7,108 nucleotides of DNA, from the NCBI GenBank assembly GCA_007122045.1, contig SKJM01000450.1, positions 1 through 7,108 of the forward strand, given 5' to 3'. Under the pieces are notes generated by a model, which had not been told where the DNA came from, ran no database searches, and worked only from the letters and a program-made list of their open reading frames with translations. Below, piece after piece: positions 1-4,202 of this stretch; within the stretch, counting starts at the first letter, position 1; every line of letters begins with the position of its first letter. The stretch is from Planctomycetales bacterium (GTDB taxonomy: Bacteria > Planctomycetota > Planctomycetia > Pirellulales > Thermoguttaceae). The position numbers and the translations under genes were made by a program.

Positions 1-559
1 AGCGACACCGACGGCACGGCCGCCTACACGCACGACCCGGCCAGCCAGCTTACCGCCGCCGACTACACGTACCAGCCCGCCGTTCCCGACGAAGCGTACA
101 CCTACGACGTAACCGTTCACGGGGGACTGTCCCCTTCAACCGGTAAGGGGACAGGTCCATTTTTCGGGCATCGTCTTTCCGGAAGAACAACGCCAATGGG
201 CCGAAAAATGGACCAGTCCCCGGCCGGCCCGCGAACGGTTACCCTCCGACGGCACGTACCGCTACCTGTACGACGCCGAGGGCAACCGCACCGCCCGATT
301 TCTCGACGCCGACCAGAGCGGCACGATCACCGCGGGCACCGTGCGCGACCTGGCCGCCTACGACGCCGGCCTGGACGAAACCACCATCGCCAACCACCGC
401 ATCTACCACGCCTTCGGCGCCATCGTCGATGAGACCGCGCCCACGGTCGAGCACCTGTTCGCCTTCACCGGCCGCCCGCTGGACCTGGATACCGGCACCT
501 CCTTCCCACCAAGTCGCGGGAACGCTCCGTCCGCTACCGAAACGGCATTTCGCATTTGA
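1..559 (+). pseudogene. Rhs/YD-repeat protein, 3' relic (broken, 5' end outside window)
   Basis: This is the decayed C-terminal part of an Rhs/YD-repeat protein; intact members are large secreted or surface beta-cage proteins. Positions 1-120 read in frame 1 and carry YD-type motifs (AYTHDPASQLTAADYTYQP, then EAYTYDVT). After an interruption at about 121-222 the similarity resumes in frame 2 from about 245 (SDGTYRYLYDAEGNRTARF, then LDADQSGTITAG, a calcium-loop-like stretch). Further on, ANHRIYHAFGAIVDET and EHLFAFTGRPLDLDTG match the conserved Rhs core end. The usual YYRARYYDP / GRFLSEDPIG continuation is missing: after DTG the frame diverges and stops with TGA at 557-559. The stretch between AGTVRD and ANHR is also shorter than I would expect. 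The frame change, the insertion and the lost end together indicate a pseudogene. That it is Rhs is secure; how far the gene extends upstream cannot be seen. Confidence 0.8.
121..222. repeat. REP/MITE-like palindromic element inserted in the Rhs gene
   Basis: Two 21-base arms, 147-167 and 201-221, are inverted copies differing at one position (20/21 complementary), so they can form a long hairpin around a 33-base loop. Each arm begins or ends with GGGGAC/GTCCCC and carries GGTCCATTTTTCGG. A perfect 13-base palindrome, GGGGACTGTCCCC, lies just outside at 122-134, and CCCCTT (131-136) pairs with AAGGGG (145-150) around ACCGGT. The loop holds TTCCGGAA (177-184). The Rhs reading frame is frame 1 before the element and frame 2 after it, which fits an insertion. 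The structure resembles the REP/REPIN-type repeats mobilised by IS200-like (Y1) transposases, but no transposase is present and copy number is unknown. Boundaries are approximate because no target-site duplication is obvious. Confidence 0.7.
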
Positions 560-881
560 CGGGTAGTCGCTTTGATCCGGACGTTTTCGGCCGGCCGCGG
601 CGCAGGAAAATCATCCCAGTCCCAAAAAAAGAATGAACCATTTGGGGCGGTGGCGCATCTTAAGAGATAGTTGCGGCGATCGCCGGGCCGGCGGAGACGG
701 AACGAACCCATGCAAAGCGAGAGGTTCCGTCTGCGACCGGCCGCGGGAACGTCGCGCGGTGTGGCCCGCGGACCACGGCAGAGGATGGGAACGGCCGCGG
801 CTGCGGAGTGGAGAGAAACGCGGAGGACCCTGCGGCGGGGAACGAACGGCCCTTTGGGCGGGTAAGCGAGGGGGAACGACG
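560..881 (+). other. Gene-free, stem-loop-rich leader upstream of tadV
   Basis: I see no convincing gene here. The in-frame extension of tadV back to ATG 633 would encode an Arg/Gly-rich stretch unlike a protein domain. The region can fold into several hairpins. AGACGGAAC (695-703) pairs perfectly with GTTCCGTCT (724-732) around a 20-base loop. CCGCGGG (741-747) pairs with CCCGCGG (765-771), and GTGG (761-764) pairs with CCAC (773-776) as an alternative to it. CCCAAA (621-626) and TTTGGG (641-646) form a weak AT-containing hairpin without a following T-run, so it is a poor terminator candidate. A promoter for tadV would be expected here but no clear -35/-10 pair stands out. No known riboswitch consensus was recognised. 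Confidence 0.5.
868..873 (+). promoter_or_regulatory. Ribosome binding site of tadV
   Basis: GAGGGG ends eight bases before ATG 882. It is the reason for choosing that start over the far upstream in-frame ATG at 633, which lacks such a site and would add about 83 residues of low-complexity sequence. Confidence 0.7.
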
Positions 882-1430
882 ATGATTGCCACGACGATCC
901 TGTTTATTCTGCTTGGAATCGCGGCGGCGACCGACGTATGGCGGCGGCGAATCTACAACTGGACGACCTATCCGGGCATGGCGGCGGCCTTTGCGTGCAG
1001 CGGGGCGGTCGGCTTGGGATGGCGGAGTCCGGAGGTTCAGACCGTGCTCGGACGGACCTCGTTTGGTGAGAGTGTTGCCGGGTTGCTCGTGTGCGGGTCG
1101 GTGATGCTCGCGTGCTGTGTCCTGTTCAACGTCGGCGGCGGCGACGTGAAGCTGATTGCGATGCTCGGCGCGTTCCTGGGCCCGAATCGGGGCGTGGAGG
1201 CGATGCTTTGGACTTTCGTGGTCGGCGGATGCGTGGGCGCGACGGTGCTGGTGATGCGGATCGGGCCCGTGGAATCGCTCCGGCGGGTGTTCGTTCATGC
1301 GTGGTCGGCGCTCCGCGTGGGATACATCAGCGGTCCGACGAGCGAGGAGCGCGAGCATCTTCGTGCCCCGTTGTTCCTGGCGCCGTGCGCCTTGGCGGCG
1401 GCGGCGATCGTGCATTCGGGGTGGGGATAG
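882..1430 (+). CDS. tadV: TadV/CpaA-type prepilin peptidase (A24 family)
   Basis: This 182-residue integral membrane aspartyl protease should cleave the leader of Flp-type prepilins (and TadE/F pseudopilins) at the inner membrane before pilus assembly. The two aspartates expected for the GxGD family are present. Asp18 lies in TDVWRRRIYNW after the first membrane segment, and Asp88 lies in NVGGGDVKL (GGGD at 85-88). Hydrophobic segments sit near residues 2-17, 28-47, 62-82, 103-123 and 167-180. The length fits the short TadV/CpaA class, which lacks the N-terminal methyltransferase domain of PilD. ATG 882 has a good ribosome binding site and starts directly with the first membrane helix. It is the first gene of the pilus group and is separated from cpaB by a 102-base gap with a palindromic repeat. 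The stop is TAG. Family and role are known by homology; the substrate pilin is not in the window. Confidence 0.9.
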   Translation: MIATTILFILLGIAAATDVWRRRIYNWTTYPGMAAAFACSGAVGLGWRSPEVQTVLGRTSFGESVAGLLVCGSVMLACCVLFNVGGGDVKLIAMLGAFLGPNRGVEAMLWTFVVGGCVGATVLVMRIGPVESLRRVFVHAWSALRVGYISGPTSEEREHLRAPLFLAPCALAAAAIVHSGWG

Positions 1431-1441
1431 GAGGGTGTTTT

Positions 1442-1505
1442 GCGTGGCGCGTGCCACGGCGGTCATGGGGCAGGTGTTCCGGAAGCGGACTTGCCCGGAG
1501 CCATG
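1442..1505. repeat. Intergenic double-hairpin palindrome between tadV and cpaB
   Basis: Two adjacent stem-loops fill most of the tadV-cpaB gap. CGTGGC (1443-1448) pairs with GCCACG (1453-1458) around a four-base loop. Then GGGCAGGT (1468-1475) pairs with ACTTGCCC (1489-1496), with one G-T pair, around a 13-base loop containing the palindrome TTCCGGAA (1477-1484). CATG occurs on both flanks (1464-1467 and 1502-1505). The layout looks like a dispersed palindromic repeat rather than a simple terminator, since no T-run follows. It may reduce read-through from tadV or set mRNA stability. A partly similar stretch (11 of 12 bases plus GCAGGTG) lies after tadC. Confidence 0.5.
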
Positions 1506-1518
1506 CGGTTCTTCTGAG

Positions 1519-1524
1519 AAGGAG
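1519..1524 (+). promoter_or_regulatory. Ribosome binding site of cpaB
   Basis: AAGGAG is placed eight bases before ATG 1533. It is the strongest Shine-Dalgarno sequence of the window and lies just downstream of the palindromic repeat. Confidence 0.75.
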
Positions 1525-1532
1525 ATGACGAC

Positions 1533-2285
1533 ATGAAAGGGTTGACCGGACTGATGGTTGCAATTGCTCTGGGGGTGGGGGCGGGCGTGTTGAACTGGTT
1601 CTACCTGGTTCGGCAGTCGCAACGGGCGGAAACGGTCGCGTTCATCGGCATCCATGCCGATCAGTACGTCGGTCGGGGCGAGCAACTACGAAACGAGCAC
1701 TTGGTGGCGGTGAGCGTGCCGCGGGAAGCGGTGGGCAATCTGCGCGAGTTTGCCGTGCTCGACGCGGCCCGGGCGACCGTGGTCGGGCAGGCGGTGGCGC
1801 GGCCGATCGACGGAGGCAGGCTACTGCTGCAAGACGACCTGGACACGCCGCCGCCGAAGCTCGCCCTGGGCGAGGACGAACGCATCATGTGGATCCCGGT
1901 CGACAGCCGGTCCTACGTACCTTCGCTCATTACGCCCGGCGACATGGTCACCTTCAAGGTGGCGCGCATGGCGCCCGCGTCGGCTGCGGGCTCGGCCGAT
2001 CCGGAGACCGGGCGGCCGCCGGCGCCGGCGGGGCCGGTCGAGCGTATCGGCCCGTTCAGGGTCCTTTCGGTGGGCAACCGGCTGGGCAGCGCCGAGGTGA
2101 TGCAGGCGGCGAAGATCCCGCAAATGCAGGAGAACGTGCTGGGCATCAGCATCACGCCCGAGGTGGAGGGCCGGGCCGACCGGCTATGGGCATTGGTCCA
2201 GGCGGCCGACTTCCGCAGCGCGGGCATCGAGAAGCACGGGGCGCCGAAGGCGCCGGCCCTGTCGCTTTCGGGGAGGAGTCCATGA
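1533..2285 (+). CDS. cpaB: Flp pilus assembly protein CpaB/RcpC
   Basis: This 250-residue protein matches the CpaB/RcpC family, periplasmic proteins anchored in the inner membrane that act with the secretin of Tad pili. One N-terminal membrane anchor spans about residues 5-26 and is followed by basic and polar residues. An SAF-like region follows at about 35-105, with VGRGEQL, a conserved-type VSVPREAVGNL stretch and VARPIDGGRLLLQDDL. The C-terminal RcpC-type domain begins near 110; its signature is IMWIPVDSRSYVPSLITPGDMVTFKV at about 118-143, split by the motif PGD at 135-137. An Ala/Pro-rich insertion at about 146-170 is likely a flexible loop. The protein is towards the short end for the family. 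Its TGA overlaps the tadB ATG (ATGA), indicating translational coupling. In most Tad clusters the secretin and ATPase genes follow cpaB, whereas here tadB follows directly. Confidence 0.85.
   Translation: MKGLTGLMVAIALGVGAGVLNWFYLVRQSQRAETVAFIGIHADQYVGRGEQLRNEHLVAVSVPREAVGNLREFAVLDAARATVVGQAVARPIDGGRLLLQDDLDTPPPKLALGEDERIMWIPVDSRSYVPSLITPGDMVTFKVARMAPASAAGSADPETGRPPAPAGPVERIGPFRVLSVGNRLGSAEVMQAAKIPQMQENVLGISITPEVEGRADRLWALVQAADFRSAGIEKHGAPKAPALSLSGRSP
2271..2278 (+). promoter_or_regulatory. Ribosome binding site of tadB
   Basis: GGGAGGAG lies inside the last cpaB codons, immediately before ATG 2282. It supports a coupled start there and not the in-frame ATG at 1889, which lies deep within cpaB. 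Confidence 0.7.
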
Positions 2286-3133
2286 ACCTCGTCGCCGAAA
2301 CATGGCTGGCCAGTGCGATGATGGGCGCAGCGGTGGGCTGGGGGTACTTCGCCCTGCGCGGGCACCTGGTCCGGGCGCTCGACGCGGTGGAGAACGACCT
2401 GTCTGAGAAGCTGCGGCGGCTCCGGGCGTCGACCCGCGGGCTGCGGCGCGGGATTGTCGTGTGGCTGGTGGCCGTGGCCGTGGTGTTCTTCGCCTTCTGG
2501 CTACTGCTGGACAGCCTGGTGTTCGGCGCGCTGGGGGCGGCGCTGCTGCTAGCCGGCCCGTGGTGGCTGATCCGCCGCATGGCCGAGCGGCGCCGCCGCC
2601 GGATCGAGGACCAGTTGGCCGACGCCATGGTCACGCTGGCCAACGCGGTCCGGGCGGGCCTTTCGCTGGCGCAGGCGATGGAAATCCTCGCTTCGCAGTG
2701 CCCCAAGCCGCTATGCGAGGAGTTCCGGCAGATCGTCGGTGAATACAATCTGGGCAAGCCGCTGGAGCAGACGCTGCGCGAGGCGAAGGCGCGGCTGCGG
2801 AGCGAGAACTTCGCCCTGTTCGCGGCGGCCATCCTGGCCAGCCATGAGAGCGGCGGCCGGCTGAACGAAACCGTCGAGCGAATCGCCGGCAGTGTGCTGG
2901 AAATGCAGCGGCTGGAGCGGAAGGTGCAGTCGGAAACGGCGCAGGCCCGAAAGTCGGCCGTATACATGGCCCTGGCGCCGGCCTTGATCCTGGTGGCCTA
3001 TTATTTCATCGACCCGGCCAATACGATGTTGCTGTTCACGAGTGTGCCGGGGCAGGTCATGCTGGCGGTGGCCGTCGTGCTGAACGTGGTTGCGTACTTT
3101 TGGGCGCAGGTGGTTCTGCGTCCGGATTTGTGA
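2282..3133 (+). CDS. tadB: Tad pilus inner-membrane platform protein TadB (T2SSF domain)
   Basis: This 283-residue GspF/T2SSF-type protein should form, with TadC, the inner-membrane platform on which the Tad ATPase acts. It has a short N-terminal hydrophobic segment (about 5-25) and a charged stretch (30-56). Next comes a strong double membrane segment at about 58-97, followed by the basic cluster RRMAERRRRR. The cytoplasmic T2SSF domain follows from about 108 to 225. It contains DQLADAMVTLANAVRAGLSL, a conserved-type EYNLGKPLEQTL and HESGGRLNETVERIA. Two further membrane segments lie at about 228-246 and 256-278. Length and topology match TadB. The gene starts by ATGA overlap with cpaB and is followed by tadC after seven bases. 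The assignment as TadB rather than TadC rests on gene order and the N-terminal architecture. Confidence 0.9.
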   Translation: MNLVAETWLASAMMGAAVGWGYFALRGHLVRALDAVENDLSEKLRRLRASTRGLRRGIVVWLVAVAVVFFAFWLLLDSLVFGALGAALLLAGPWWLIRRMAERRRRRIEDQLADAMVTLANAVRAGLSLAQAMEILASQCPKPLCEEFRQIVGEYNLGKPLEQTLREAKARLRSENFALFAAAILASHESGGRLNETVERIAGSVLEMQRLERKVQSETAQARKSAVYMALAPALILVAYYFIDPANTMLLFTSVPGQVMLAVAVVLNVVAYFWAQVVLRPDL

Positions 3134-3136
3134 GGA
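3132..3136 (+). promoter_or_regulatory. Ribosome binding site of tadC overlapping the tadB stop
   Basis: GAGGA begins within the tadB TGA and ends four bases before ATG 3141. It favours this start over the in-frame ATG at 3090 inside tadB. Confidence 0.6.
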
Positions 3137-3140
3137 CATC

Positions 3141-4079
3141 ATGATGCTATTCGCTGGCAGCGACGCCTCCCTCACCGCCGCCCGGTTGATTGCCTGTGGG
3201 GCGATGGGGCTTCCCGTGGGCCTGCTTGGATGGTGGCTGGTGCGCGCGCTGCAGAGCCACGACATCGAGCAGGGGACCGAATGGCGCTACGACGTCAGCC
3301 GCATCAACGAGCTGCGCCGCGCCGACGCCGTGTTCCGCCTGCTGCAGCCGGCCGTGCAGCTCTTGGCGCGGTTCAACCGGGGCGCGTTCCGGGAGGCCTT
3401 GCCCGAGGTGCAGCGGCACATCCACGCGGCAGGCCTCTCGCGGTTCTGGGTGGCCGAAGAGTATCTGGCCAAGCTCCAAATCATCGCTTTGCTGCTCTCG
3501 CCGGTGTACGTGTATGTGTTTTACTCCTGGCTGGGGGCTACGGGGTTGCCGGTGGCCCTACTGGCCGTGCTGGCGACCGTATGGCTGTTGCGGCGCCGGC
3601 TGGCCTCGCGGGCGGCGACACGGCTGCTGGAAATCAAACGTCGCATGCCGTTCCTGCTCGACCTGCTCACGCTGCTGATGGAGGCCGGATCGCCGTTCCT
3701 CCGGGCGCTCGGTGAAGCGGTGGGCGAGTTCCATGGCCATCCGGTGGCTGAGGAGTTCGGCCGCGTACCCGCCGACATCCGCATGGGCAAGACCCGCCAG
3801 GAGGCCTTTCACGCCCTGCGCGCCCGGCTGGCCGACGACGAGATCACCAGCATCGTCGGCTCGATCCTGCAGGGCGAGCAGCTCGGCACCCCGCTGGCCC
3901 GCGTGTTCCGCACCCAGGCCGACGTGCTGCGGCTGAAACGTTCACAGCGGGCGGAAACCCTGGCCGGCGAAGCGGGGGTGAACATGCTGCTGCCCGCCGT
4001 TCTGGTGATGGCCGCCACCGTATTGATCATCCTGGGCCCGTTCCTGTTGAACTTCCTCACCTTGGGACTCGCGTTATGA
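3141..4079 (+). CDS. tadC: Tad pilus inner-membrane platform protein TadC (T2SSF domain)
   Basis: This 312-residue second T2SSF-type platform protein is the usual partner of TadB. An N-terminal membrane segment lies at about 14-36. A soluble stretch follows, with RINELRRADAVFRLLQPAVQ and then EVQRHIHAAGLSRFWVAEEY, the type of pre-T2SSF region seen in TadC. A double membrane segment spans about 108-150. The T2SSF domain lies at about 160-280, with RRMPFLLDLLTLLMEAGSPF, a MGKTRQEAFHALRARL segment and SILQGEQLGTPLARVFRTQA. A C-terminal hydrophobic region covers about 285-312. Length is normal for the family. The start is a double ATG (3141/3144) with GAGGA just upstream, seven bases after tadB. 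The stop TGA overlaps an ATG at 4076, but the reading frame opened there is only 36 codons and not convincing. Confidence 0.9.
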   Translation: MMLFAGSDASLTAARLIACGAMGLPVGLLGWWLVRALQSHDIEQGTEWRYDVSRINELRRADAVFRLLQPAVQLLARFNRGAFREALPEVQRHIHAAGLSRFWVAEEYLAKLQIIALLLSPVYVYVFYSWLGATGLPVALLAVLATVWLLRRRLASRAATRLLEIKRRMPFLLDLLTLLMEAGSPFLRALGEAVGEFHGHPVAEEFGRVPADIRMGKTRQEAFHALRARLADDEITSIVGSILQGEQLGTPLARVFRTQADVLRLKRSQRAETLAGEAGVNMLLPAVLVMAATVLIILGPFLLNFLTLGLAL

Positions 4080-4202
4080 CCTCGCATGCCACGGCAGTAC
4101 ACGCAGGTGCATTGCATGCAAAAGGGCGCGCGTGGAACAGGCCGCGCCGGCCGGACGATTCCCGCGGGAGACCATCCGCCCCGTGAGTATTGGTGACCGC
4201 CC
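4080..4202 (+). other. Intergenic spacer between tadC and the kinase gene
   Basis: The spacer holds two copies of GCATGC (4084-4089 and 4114-4119) and the string TGCCACGGCAGT (4087-4098) followed by GCAGGTG (4103-4109). These resemble the palindromic repeat upstream of cpaB. A 36-codon frame starting at the ATGA overlap (4076-4186) is Arg/Pro-rich and probably not expressed. No T-rich terminator and no clear promoter is visible, so the kinase gene may be read through from the tad genes or have its own unrecognised promoter. Confidence 0.4.

Noticed and set aside
621..646. CCCAAA/TTTGGG hairpin as a terminator of the Rhs gene
   Set aside because: The stem is short, the loop is 14 bases and no T-run follows on the plus strand.
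403..711. Minus-strand frame of 102 codons in the leader/Rhs region
   Set aside because: A short stretch looks protein-like, but the frame runs antisense into the Rhs core, has no ribosome binding site I can see and matches no family I recognise.
690..880. Possible c-di-GMP (GEMM) or cobalamin riboswitch before tadV
   Set aside because: Fragments such as GCAAAGC and GGGAAC occur, but the ordered consensus elements of either class are not present.
633..881. In-frame N-terminal extension of the prepilin peptidase from ATG 633
   Set aside because: The added residues are Arg/Gly-rich without domain character, and ATG 882 has a good ribosome binding site directly before the first membrane helix.
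660..1685. Long minus-strand frame opposite tadV (341 codons)
   Set aside because: The composition is Arg/His/Pro-rich and it overlaps tadV and the start of cpaB, both well supported on the other strand.
1889..2281. In-frame extension of TadB from ATG 1889
   Set aside because: It lies entirely within cpaB in another frame and is Gly/Ala/Arg-rich; the ATGA start at 2282 has its own ribosome binding site.
4076..4186. 36-codon frame starting by ATGA overlap with tadC
   Set aside because: The overlap is suggestive of coupling, but the product is Arg/Pro/His-rich, has no domain or membrane segment and contains the repeat-like motif.
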